Source: Verrucomicrobiota bacterium
Lineage (GTDB): Bacteria; Verrucomicrobiota; Verrucomicrobiia; Opitutales; Oceanipulchritudinaceae
Direction: 5' to 3'
Length of the DNA stretch: 10,699 nt
Assembly: GCA_009908535.1 (NCBI GenBank)
Contig: JAAAOD010000153.1
Location: 1 to 10,699, forward strand
Positions 1 through 6,843 of the stretch are shown one piece after another; the stretch's first letter is position 1; every line of letters starts with the position of its first letter. The notes under the pieces are model-generated. The model ran no database searches and was not told the DNA's origin. It saw only the letters and a program-made list of their open reading frames with translations. The position numbers and the translations under genes are program-made.

Positions 1-114
1 GGGGATACCTACCTCTCCGTGCAGGCAAGCGGGCCGGCGAACCTGCCGGACGAGCTGCAGGACCGCATCCGTCTGGACGACCAGATCAAGCGGATCATGG
101 TTCGCTCCGTCTGA
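1..114 (+). CDS. rpsF: 30S ribosomal protein S6, 3' end only
   Basis: The frame is open from base 1 and stops at TGA 112-114, giving the last 37 residues of a protein that begins outside the window. The tail reads roughly ...LDDQIKRIMVRSV, which resembles the last beta strand of ribosomal protein S6 (typically an LDD-x-V-x-R-x-MVVR pattern). S6 binds 16S rRNA in the small-subunit platform as a partner of S18. The identification rests on this short tail plus position: ssb and rplI follow on the same strand, as in the widespread rpsF-ssb cluster. The gap to ssb is 34 bases with no terminator, so the two are probably co-transcribed. Upstream control of the operon cannot be seen here. Confidence 0.85.
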   Translation, partial: GDTYLSVQASGPANLPDELQDRIRLDDQIKRIMVRSV

Positions 115-148
115 CCCGGATAACCTGAAGACCTTCGGAGACAACGCC

Positions 149-619
149 ATGGCATCCTACAACAAAGTCATGCTGATGGGGAACCTTACCCGGGATCCCG
201 ATGTGCGCACGACCCCCGCCGGGACGACGATCGCCAAGCTCGGGATGGCCGTGAACCGGCGCTACCGTACCCGCGACAACGAGCAGCGCGAGGAGACTAC
301 TTTTGTCGATATCGATGCCTTTGGCCAGCAGGCGGAGGTCATTTCCAAATACTGCCAGAAAGGGTCCCCGCTTTTTGTGGAAGGGCGCCTGCGCCTCGAC
401 CAGTGGCAGACCAGCAACGGGGAAAACCGCTCCAAGCTTGTCGTCGTTCTGGAAGGCTTCCAGTTCCTCGGACGCGCCGGAGAGGCCGGGGTTAATGAGG
501 GCACATCCGAAGGAGGCGGCGGGTATCGCGGCCAGTCCACGCAATCCCCGGGGGGCTCCAGCAACGGCAACACCGGCGGCGGGAATGACTTTCAGGAAGA
601 CGAAGACATCCCTTTTTGA
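149..619 (+). CDS. ssb: Single-stranded DNA-binding protein
   Basis: Protein of 156 residues. It coats single-stranded DNA during replication, repair and recombination and recruits partner proteins through its C-terminus. Residues 1-110 form the OB-fold: it opens with MASYNKVMLMGNLTRDPDVR, has the core ETTFVDIDAFG, and continues with FVEGRLRLDQW. Residues 111-145 are a Gly/Ser/Gln-rich flexible linker. The last residues, DFQEDEDIPF, are the acidic tip that binds SSB partner proteins. The length is normal for bacterial SSB. The start is supported by GGAG at 137-140, 8 bases before the ATG. It lies between rpsF and rplI in a probable operon. Confidence 0.97.
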   Translation: MASYNKVMLMGNLTRDPDVRTTPAGTTIAKLGMAVNRRYRTRDNEQREETTFVDIDAFGQQAEVISKYCQKGSPLFVEGRLRLDQWQTSNGENRSKLVVVLEGFQFLGRAGEAGVNEGTSEGGGGYRGQSTQSPGGSSNGNTGGGNDFQEDEDIPF

Positions 620-679
620 TCTCAACCGTTATCCATTGAACGGATCCACCTTATTTCCGAACCTACAGGAGAATAAACC

Positions 680-1177
680 ATGGCAAACGCAGAACTTTTA
701 CTCCTCGAGCCGATCGAGGACCTCGGCAATGAAGGCGATACCGTGAGTGTCGCCGCCGGCTACGCCCGCAATTACCTTCTTCCCCGGGGGAAGGCCATTC
801 CGGTCACCCGCGCAAACAGGAAGCAGATCGAATCCCTGCGCACCCGCTCGGAAAAGCGGCGTGCCTCCGAATTGGAGGCTGCCGAGGCCATCAAGGGCAA
901 GCTCGAGGCCATGAGCATTGTCTTCGCGGTCAAGACCGGCCCCGGCGGGAAGATGTTCGGTGCCATCACCGCGCAGGACCTCATCGACCGCATCGGCGAA
1001 GAAGGGGTCGACCTGGAGAAAAAACAGGTCAGCCTGTACAATCCGGTGAAGAGCCTCGGAAAGCACACCACGCGGATCCGGCTCCATCCGGAGGTGGCGG
1101 TCGATTTCGACTTCGAGGTCGTCTCGGAAAACCCGATCGAAGAGGAAAACGAAGAGGCGGGCACGCAGGGAGCCTGA
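680..1177 (+). CDS. rplI: 50S ribosomal protein L9
   Basis: Protein of 165 residues. L9 binds 23S rRNA with its N-terminal domain and reaches out from the L1 stalk region with its C-terminal domain. The N-terminal domain (about 1-50) carries the family pattern LLLEPIEDLGNEGDTVSV followed by GYARNYLLPRGKA. A long charged helix (about 50-80) links it to the C-terminal domain (about 80-150), which has FGAITAQDL and the late IRLHPEV segment. The protein is somewhat longer than the usual 148-150 residues because of an acidic tail rich in Glu. AGGAGA at 667-672, 7 bases before the ATG, fixes the start. rpsR (S18), often found next to ssb or rplI, is not present on either side. Confidence 0.96.
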   Translation: MANAELLLLEPIEDLGNEGDTVSVAAGYARNYLLPRGKAIPVTRANRKQIESLRTRSEKRRASELEAAEAIKGKLEAMSIVFAVKTGPGGKMFGAITAQDLIDRIGEEGVDLEKKQVSLYNPVKSLGKHTTRIRLHPEVAVDFDFEVVSENPIEEENEEAGTQGA

Positions 1178-1230
1178 CGCGCGCATTTCGGGACTCGCCC
1201 CGTGCCTGAACGGTTCACGAACCCGCCCCG

Positions 1231-2646
1231 ATGAGCGAAGAAGCCCGCCGCGTCCCGCCCCACAGCCTGGAGGCGGAAGAGGGCCTCCTCGGCTCCTGCC
1301 TGATCGATCCCGGGCAGGATATTCTTTCCGCCTGCATGGAGGCGGGGCTTCGCGCCGACGCCTTTTTCAAACCCGCGCACCAGGTCGTCTACCAGATCCT
1401 CAACGACCTCTATGAAAAGGGCGACCCCGTCGATGAGGTGACGGTCCTCAACGCCCTGCAGAGCCGCAGTGTCGGTAGTATCGAGTGGCTCAAGGAACAG
1501 CAGCGCTTTACGGATCCGAACACGCCCCTCGTACAGCTGATTGGCGGGGCGGGAACCCTGGTGGGGCTGACCGACCGTATTGAATCCTTCGCGAACGCGC
1601 GCCACTGGCTGGAGATCGTGCGGCAGAAGTGGCTCCTGCGTCGCCTCATCCAGACGGCGGGGCACATCGCGGAGGAGGCCTACGTGAACCAGGACCAGCT
1701 GGATCACTTCATCGATTCGGTCGAGCAGCAGATTCTCGCCATCAACGAGGAGCGGGTGGAGGATTCCGCGCAGAAGTTTGACCGGGCCATCGACGACGCC
1801 GGCCATCTCATCCAGCACATCCTTGCCGGGGAGCAGGAGGACGGCGTCCTTACCGGTTACACCGACGTGGACAAAATGACGTTCGGCCTCCATTCGGGGC
1901 AGATGGTGGTCCTCGCGGCCCGGCCCTCCATGGGGAAGACCTCCCTTGGCATGAATGTCGCCGAAAACGTCGCCTTGCCGTCGAAAGGGGAGGCAAGGAG
2001 CGTTCTCGTCTTCAGCCTTGAAATGCCCTCGGAGCAACTGGCCATGCGGATGCTGTGCGGCCGGGCCAGGGTGAGCATGCGGAAGGTGCGCGACCGCATG
2101 CTGGGGCAGGAACAGCAGCGCGAACTCGGAAAGGCGGCCACCGTGCTCCGCAGTGCACCTATCTGGGTGGACGACAGCAGCGGGCTGAACATTCTCCAGT
2201 TGCGGGCAAAGGCACGCCGCCTGCGCAAACAGCACGGCATTGACCTCATCGTGGTCGACTACCTGCAGCTCATCAACGGGACCGATTACCGCGTTCCCCG
2301 CGAGCAGCAGATTTCGGAGATCAGCCGCGGCCTCAAGGCGATGGCGAAAGAATTGAACCTGCCCGTGCTCGTCCTCAGCCAGTTGAACCGTTCCTCTGAA
2401 AAGGAAAACCGACAGCCGCGGATTTCGGATTTGCGCGAGTCCGGTTCCATTGAACAGGATGCCGACGTGGTATTCCTCCTCGCGGCACGGCAGAAGGCGG
2501 AAGAAGAGAGCGCAATCCCGCAGGCCTCGCGCGAGCGGGACCTCGTTATCGCCAAGCAAAGGAATGGTCCCACCGGCAGCGTGCCGCTGACCTTCATCCC
2601 AGATTTTACTCGCTTTGAAAATCACACGCCACAGCGTGAGCCCTGA
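1231..2646 (+). CDS. dnaB: Replicative DNA helicase DnaB
   Basis: Protein of 471 residues; the hexameric ATP-driven helicase that unwinds DNA at the replication fork. The N-terminal collar domain (about 1-150) opens with RVPPHSLEAEEGLLGSCLID, typical of the family and supporting this ATG, although no clear Shine-Dalgarno precedes it. The C-terminal RecA-like domain (about 195-465) has Walker A at 229-238 (AARPSMGKTS), the catalytic Glu in FSLEMPSEQ (E264), Walker B in LIVVDYLQLI (D343), the SQLNR motif (Q384), and AKQRNGPTG at 441-449 with the likely arginine finger R444. No intein is seen. Residues about 81-103 look like an insertion before the conserved GG of the N-terminal domain. It follows rplI by 53 bases and is followed by bamA after 3 bases. 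Confidence 0.97.
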   Translation: MSEEARRVPPHSLEAEEGLLGSCLIDPGQDILSACMEAGLRADAFFKPAHQVVYQILNDLYEKGDPVDEVTVLNALQSRSVGSIEWLKEQQRFTDPNTPLVQLIGGAGTLVGLTDRIESFANARHWLEIVRQKWLLRRLIQTAGHIAEEAYVNQDQLDHFIDSVEQQILAINEERVEDSAQKFDRAIDDAGHLIQHILAGEQEDGVLTGYTDVDKMTFGLHSGQMVVLAARPSMGKTSLGMNVAENVALPSKGEARSVLVFSLEMPSEQLAMRMLCGRARVSMRKVRDRMLGQEQQRELGKAATVLRSAPIWVDDSSGLNILQLRAKARRLRKQHGIDLIVVDYLQLINGTDYRVPREQQISEISRGLKAMAKELNLPVLVLSQLNRSSEKENRQPRISDLRESGSIEQDADVVFLLAARQKAEEESAIPQASRERDLVIAKQRNGPTGSVPLTFIPDFTRFENHTPQREP

Positions 2647-2649
2647 TTC

Positions 2650-5001
2650 ATGAACGCTTTCCAGCGCATCCTCCCTTTCTTTCTCCTGCTTTTTCTCGCG
2701 GTGAATCTCACCGCGCAGAGAGCCGGTCCGACCGAGCAGCGGATCGTCGGCGATATCGAAATCGAGTTCGTCGATATCCGGAACGTCAGCGATGAGGCCA
2801 TCCTTGCCCGGATCCAGATCCGGGAGGGCATGCCCTTCGACCGTAACCTTGTCGACCGCTCCATCCGCAGCCTCTACCGGACCCGGCTTTTTGATTTTAT
2901 CGAGGCGCGAACGGAGGAAATGGGCCGCGGCGAAGTGCGGGTGGTCTTCACCGTCCAGGCCCGCTACACGATCTCTTCCCTCCGTATCCGCGGCAATGAA
3001 GAGAAGAGCACCCGACGTCTCCGCAGGGAGGTCGAAAGCCGGGTGGGGCAAAGCCTCGACGAACGGCGCATCCGCCGGGATGCGGATAAAATCCTCGAAT
3101 TCTACCGCGACAAGGGATTCACGGAGGCCAGTGTCGACTACAGCGTCGAACGGGATGCGGAAACCGGGCAGGGCGTCGTCACCTTCATCGTGAATGAAGG
3201 GCAGAAACTGAAGATCGACGATATCGAATTCATTGGAAATACCGCATTTTCAGCCCGCAAACTGCGCGGGCAGATGGAGACTCGCAAGCACTGGTTTCTC
3301 TCCTGGCTGACCGGGTCCGGCCGATTTGATGAGGCCAAGTTCCAGGAGGATCTCGAGCGCCTGCGCACTCTCTACCTTAACGCCGGCTACCTCGACGTGA
3401 GCATCCCCGAATCGAACGTTTCCCTCGACTATCCGAGCCCGAAGAAGATCGTCATCACCATCCGGGTGGACGAGGGCCGGCAGTACCGCGTCGGCGATAT
3501 CCGCTTTGAGGGCAACACCATCTTTCCGACGCCGGTGCTGTTTGCCTCCCTCGATCTGCTGCCCGGGGATGTTTTTTCGCCCGAAGTCCTCGACAAGGAT
3601 GTGGAACGGCTGACGAACATCTACGGTTCGCGCGGATACCTGGATACTTCCGTGCGTCCCGAGCGGCGCGCCAATATTGAGACCGGTAATATCGACCTCA
3701 TTTACCGTATCCAGGAGAGCGACAAGTTCGACGTCGAATCGATCATCATTGAGGGCAACACCAAGACGAAGAGCACCGTCGTCATCCGCGAGCTGGCCCT
3801 GTCCCCCGGGCGTACCTTCAACCTCGTCTATATGAAGAACAGCGAGGCGATCCTGCGGAACACCCGCTTTTTTGAGGAGGTCCAGCTGTCCCCCGAAGCG
3901 ACGAACATTCCCGGAAGGCGGAACCTGAAAATCCGCCTGAAGGAAGGCCGTACCGGCAATTTCCAGTTCGGAGCCGGATTCAGCTCCATCGAGGACGCGG
4001 TCGTCTTCTTTGAGATTTCCCAGTCCAATTTCGACCTCTTCAAGTGGCGGTCCCCGTTTCTTCAGGGCGACGGGCAGAAGTTCCGCCTCCGGGGATCCAT
4101 CGGCTCGCAATCCAACGAGGTCGTGGTGGCCTTCGAGGAACCCTGGCTCTTCGAGCGCCGCCTCGCCCTTGGGATCGAACTCTTCCGCCGCGAAACGGAT
4201 TACAACAGCACGACCTACAACGAAATGCGGACAGGCTTCGAGGTCTACCTGCGGAAGCGTCTCTTCGGCCTCGTCAACGGGCAGATTGCCTACAACTATG
4301 AGGTCGTCGACCTTGAGGATGTCTCCGTGGCGGCGCCCCAGGTCATTATCAACGAGGCGCGGAACAGTCCCCGCAGCATCTCGAAGGCGACCTTCACCCT
4401 CTGGCGCGATACCCGGAACGATCTCATCTTCACGACCCGCGGAAGCCGCATTTCCCTCGCCAGTACCTTTGCCGGGATCGGCGGCGATACGGAGTACATC
4501 AAGTTCGAAGGGCGCGGGGCCTGGTTCATCCCCACCTTTGAGTTCGGCGACCAGGTCATCTCCGTGCTCGCCCGCTTCGGATCCCTCTGGGAATACAGCG
4601 GGGAAACGGTGCCCTTTTTCGACCGCTTCTACCTTGGCGGCCCGGAATCCCTGCGCGGGTTCGATTACCGCGATGTCGGGCCGATCCAGAACCGCGAGCC
4701 CATCGGAGGGAATTCCTACGGCTTCGGTAGCCTCGAGTATTCCATCAAAGTCGCCGATCCCCTCCGCTTTGCGGTCTTTTACGATTGGGGCTTTGTCAAC
4801 AGGGATGATTTTGACTTCGATCCCCGCAATTACAACGACAACTGGGGATTCGGGGTCCGTCTCCTCGTCCTCGGCAACCCCTTGCGCCTCGATTTCGGGA
4901 TTCCCATCACCTCGACCGTCTTCCGCGACGACAGCAACCAAGTGCTTTTCGACAGCGATACCGGAAATCAATTCAACTTTTCCTTCGGAACGCGCTTCTA
5001 A
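2650..5001 (+). CDS. bamA: Outer membrane protein assembly factor BamA
   Basis: Protein of 783 residues; the Omp85-family core of the BAM complex, which folds and inserts beta-barrel proteins into the outer membrane. A signal peptide spans about 1-22, with likely cleavage after LTA before Q23. Five POTRA repeats follow at roughly 33-106, 107-185, 186-277, 278-358 and 359-434, each with the beta-alpha-alpha-beta-beta pattern and IxGN/FEGN-type turns (for example RIRGNE, EFIGNT, RFEGNT, IIEGNT). The 16-strand barrel runs from about 436 to the end. LRGF at 668-671 matches the conserved (V/I/L)RGF motif of barrel loop 6, and the chain ends in phenylalanine (FSFGTRF), as expected of a beta signal. 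The ATG lies 3 bases after the dnaB stop with no strong Shine-Dalgarno, so translation may be coupled to dnaB. skp follows 78 bases downstream. Confidence 0.96.
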   Translation: MNAFQRILPFFLLLFLAVNLTAQRAGPTEQRIVGDIEIEFVDIRNVSDEAILARIQIREGMPFDRNLVDRSIRSLYRTRLFDFIEARTEEMGRGEVRVVFTVQARYTISSLRIRGNEEKSTRRLRREVESRVGQSLDERRIRRDADKILEFYRDKGFTEASVDYSVERDAETGQGVVTFIVNEGQKLKIDDIEFIGNTAFSARKLRGQMETRKHWFLSWLTGSGRFDEAKFQEDLERLRTLYLNAGYLDVSIPESNVSLDYPSPKKIVITIRVDEGRQYRVGDIRFEGNTIFPTPVLFASLDLLPGDVFSPEVLDKDVERLTNIYGSRGYLDTSVRPERRANIETGNIDLIYRIQESDKFDVESIIIEGNTKTKSTVVIRELALSPGRTFNLVYMKNSEAILRNTRFFEEVQLSPEATNIPGRRNLKIRLKEGRTGNFQFGAGFSSIEDAVVFFEISQSNFDLFKWRSPFLQGDGQKFRLRGSIGSQSNEVVVAFEEPWLFERRLALGIELFRRETDYNSTTYNEMRTGFEVYLRKRLFGLVNGQIAYNYEVVDLEDVSVAAPQVIINEARNSPRSISKATFTLWRDTRNDLIFTTRGSRISLASTFAGIGGDTEYIKFEGRGAWFIPTFEFGDQVISVLARFGSLWEYSGETVPFFDRFYLGGPESLRGFDYRDVGPIQNREPIGGNSYGFGSLEYSIKVADPLRFAVFYDWGFVNRDDFDFDPRNYNDNWGFGVRLLVLGNPLRLDFGIPITSTVFRDDSNQVLFDSDTGNQFNFSFGTRF

Positions 5002-5079
5002 GGGACAAGCAACCAGGCGCCGGTGCCCGACCCCTTCATGATTGACCTTCCGGAAGCAAACCCTCACAACGCAGAATAA

Positions 5080-5664
5080 ATGATGAAATTGACAAAACTA
5101 CTTCCCGCAGTCCTCGCCCTCGGTGCGCTGGGCCTCCAGACCGCCTCCGCGGAGCTGACGGTTGTGACCGTGAGCATGCAGAAACTTTTCGACGGGTACT
5201 ACAAATCGGCGGAAGCCAACGAGAGCCTGCAAAGCATCCGCGAGCAGGCGCAGGCAGAAGCAGAGGAAAAGCAGCAGCAGTTGCAGACGATGGCCGAAGA
5301 AGTCCGCGGAATGCAGGAGGAGCTGGAAAACCCGGTCCTTTCCGACGATTCCAAGGCCCAGAAAGAACAGGAGATCCAGCAGAAAGTGCAGGAAGTGCGC
5401 CAGAAGCAGCAGGAATTCCAGCAGTGGCAGCAGCGGACCATGAACGAACTGCAAGCCCGGAACCAGGAAGTCCGGCAGGACCTCATCGACGAGATCATCA
5501 AAGTCGTCAACGACATTGCGCTGAAGGATCATAACGCCGATCTCGTCTTCGACACTTCCGACATCCTCGGCAGCGGCGTTCCCACGGTCCTCTACGCGGA
5601 CAGCGACCTCGACATCACCGACGCCATCATGGTGAAGCTGAACGAGGACGCGCCGAACAAATAA
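5080..5664 (+). CDS. skp: Periplasmic chaperone of the Skp/OmpH family
   Basis: Protein of 194 residues. Skp is a trimeric, tentacle-like chaperone that carries unfolded outer-membrane proteins from the Sec translocon to BamA. A signal peptide covers 1-24 (TASA, then ELTVVTVSMQKLF), leading into the first strand of the trimerisation body. Residues about 40-135 form a long coiled coil extremely rich in Gln and Glu with many QQ pairs, corresponding to the tentacle arms. The C-terminal part returns to the body with ADLVFDTSDILGSG and ends in LNEDAPNK. Two adjacent in-frame ATGs (5080 and 5083) could both serve as start, and no convincing Shine-Dalgarno is seen. Low sequence conservation in this family means the call rests on architecture plus position just after bamA. 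Symbol ompH is also used. Confidence 0.9.
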   Translation: MMKLTKLLPAVLALGALGLQTASAELTVVTVSMQKLFDGYYKSAEANESLQSIREQAQAEAEEKQQQLQTMAEEVRGMQEELENPVLSDDSKAQKEQEIQQKVQEVRQKQQEFQQWQQRTMNELQARNQEVRQDLIDEIIKVVNDIALKDHNADLVFDTSDILGSGVPTVLYADSDLDITDAIMVKLNEDAPNK

Positions 5665-5700
5665 CGCCGGGAGTACCGGAACTTTGAGTCTTCATACGGA

Positions 5701-5739
5701 AGCGTCTGCCGTCCATCGCGGCAGGCGCTTTTTCTTTTT
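5701..5739 (+). terminator. Intrinsic terminator after skp
   Basis: An 11-bp stem pairs AGCGTCTGCCG (5701-5711) with CGGCAGGCGCT (5719-5729), with one G-T wobble and a 7-base loop. It is followed by a T-rich tract interrupted by one C up to 5739. It lies 37 bases after the skp stop, so it should end the rpsF-ssb-rplI-dnaB-bamA-skp transcript and separate it from lpxD. Confidence 0.88.
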
Positions 5740-5783
5740 GAAAAACGGTTGCCCTCGAAAAAGGCGGACCCATAGCTTGCAGC

Positions 5784-6824
5784 ATGGATTGGACCTTGTC
5801 GGTCGATGACCTTCTGGAGGAGCTGGGAACGGAGAGATCGCAGGGGTACTTTGAAGGGACCCTGACGGGAATCGCCGAACTCGGCAAAGCCCATGCCGGC
5901 CAGCTCAGCTTTCTTTCCGATCATCGCTACGCCCGCTACCTTGGCGAAAGCGAGGCAAGCGTCGTCCTGGTGCCAGCGGACAAGACAGGGGAGCCGAGGG
6001 CCGGCCAGATGTGGATTCATGTCAAAGATCCCTCCATTGCCCTCGCAACGGTTTGCTCCAGGCTCGAAAAGCGCCTCTTGCCGACGGCCCCGGCGGGGAT
6101 TCATCCCACCGCCTTTGTCGACGAGACCGCGCAAGTGCCGGCGAGTGCCTCCATCGGAGCCCAGGCGGTCATCGAGGCAGGAGTCAACCTTGGGGAAGGC
6201 GTGGTCATCGGGGCGGGAACCGTTGTCGAAAAGGGCGCCCGGGTCGGGGATCACTCCGTCCTGCTTTCGCGCGTGACGGTCGGTTGGAACTGCCTCGTCG
6301 GTTCCCATTGCCTGCTGCATTCCGGTGTTGTGGTGGGTTCGGACGGGTTCGGCTACCACTCGGATGCCAGCGGCCACCGGAAACTGCCGCAGATCGGGAT
6401 GGCCGTGATCGAGGACCATGTTGAAATCGGGGCCAACAGCACCGTGGACCGTGCCCGGTTTGCAGAGACCCGGATAGGCGAGGGGACGAAGATCGATAAT
6501 CTCGTCCAGATCGGCCATAATGTCATTCTGGGGAAACATTGTATTCTCTGCGCCCAATCGGGGGTGGCCGGGAGTGCGGAACTGGGCGATTTTGTCGTCC
6601 TGGGGGGACAAGTGGGCGTGATCGGGCATATACAGGTCGGAGACGGGACGAAAATCACGGGACAAAGCGGGGTTTCGAAAAACACCGGAAGCGGAATGGT
6701 CCTGAGCGGTTCACCGGCACGGGATCATCGGGAAGAAATGAAACGCCATGCGCATGTCTCCCGCATCCCGGCCCTGCAGGAACGGTTGCGCCGACTGGAA
6801 GAAAAGCTGGAGCACCTGAAGTAA
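5784..6824 (+). CDS. lpxD: UDP-3-O-acylglucosamine N-acyltransferase
   Basis: Protein of 346 residues. LpxD transfers a hydroxyacyl chain from acyl-ACP to the 2-amino group of UDP-3-O-acylglucosamine, the third step of lipid A synthesis, in the cytoplasm. The N-terminal uridine-binding domain (about 1-100) includes AGQLSFLSDHRYARYL. A left-handed beta helix of hexapeptide repeats spans about 105-310, beginning at GIHPTAFVDETAQV. It contains the family segment GSDGFGY (185-191) and the catalytic histidine H245 in QIGHNV. The C-terminal helix (about 313-346) is rich in Arg, Glu and Leu, as usual for the acyl-carrier-protein-binding tail. Length matches the family (about 340). No Shine-Dalgarno is visible before the ATG. 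The gene sits downstream of a terminator and 19 bases before prs; fabZ and lpxA, common neighbours elsewhere, are absent. Confidence 0.95.
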   Translation: MDWTLSVDDLLEELGTERSQGYFEGTLTGIAELGKAHAGQLSFLSDHRYARYLGESEASVVLVPADKTGEPRAGQMWIHVKDPSIALATVCSRLEKRLLPTAPAGIHPTAFVDETAQVPASASIGAQAVIEAGVNLGEGVVIGAGTVVEKGARVGDHSVLLSRVTVGWNCLVGSHCLLHSGVVVGSDGFGYHSDASGHRKLPQIGMAVIEDHVEIGANSTVDRARFAETRIGEGTKIDNLVQIGHNVILGKHCILCAQSGVAGSAELGDFVVLGGQVGVIGHIQVGDGTKITGQSGVSKNTGSGMVLSGSPARDHREEMKRHAHVSRIPALQERLRRLEEKLEHLK

Positions 6825-6843
6825 AATCCCCGAAGAAACGGTT

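Noticed and set aside
623..646. Small inverted repeat between ssb and rplI as a terminator or riboswitch
   Set aside because: The stem is only 5 bp with an 8-base loop and no T-tract follows, so it could arise by chance.
1178..1230. Possible terminator between rplI and dnaB
   Set aside because: Only a 4-base CGGG/CCCG pairing is present and there is no T-tract.
772..3051. A 759-codon open frame on the minus strand spanning rplI, dnaB and the start of bamA
   Set aside because: It lies opposite three well-identified genes. Its composition (rich in His, Pro, Arg, Leu) is what GC-rich third positions create on the opposite strand, and no domain is recognisable.
4010..5041. A 343-codon plus-strand frame inside bamA in another frame
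   Set aside because: It is a low-complexity Ser/Arg/Pro-rich translation typical of an out-of-frame reading, while the bamA frame encodes the barrel through to its terminal Phe.
3250..5067. A 605-codon open frame on the minus strand opposite bamA
   Set aside because: It mirrors the codon bias of bamA, shows no recognisable domain, and overlaps a gene with complete family features.
5042..5079. Possible promoter for skp (TTGACC at 5042-5047)
   Set aside because: The matching -10 position (CACAAC) is poor and no terminator separates skp from bamA, so co-transcription is simpler.
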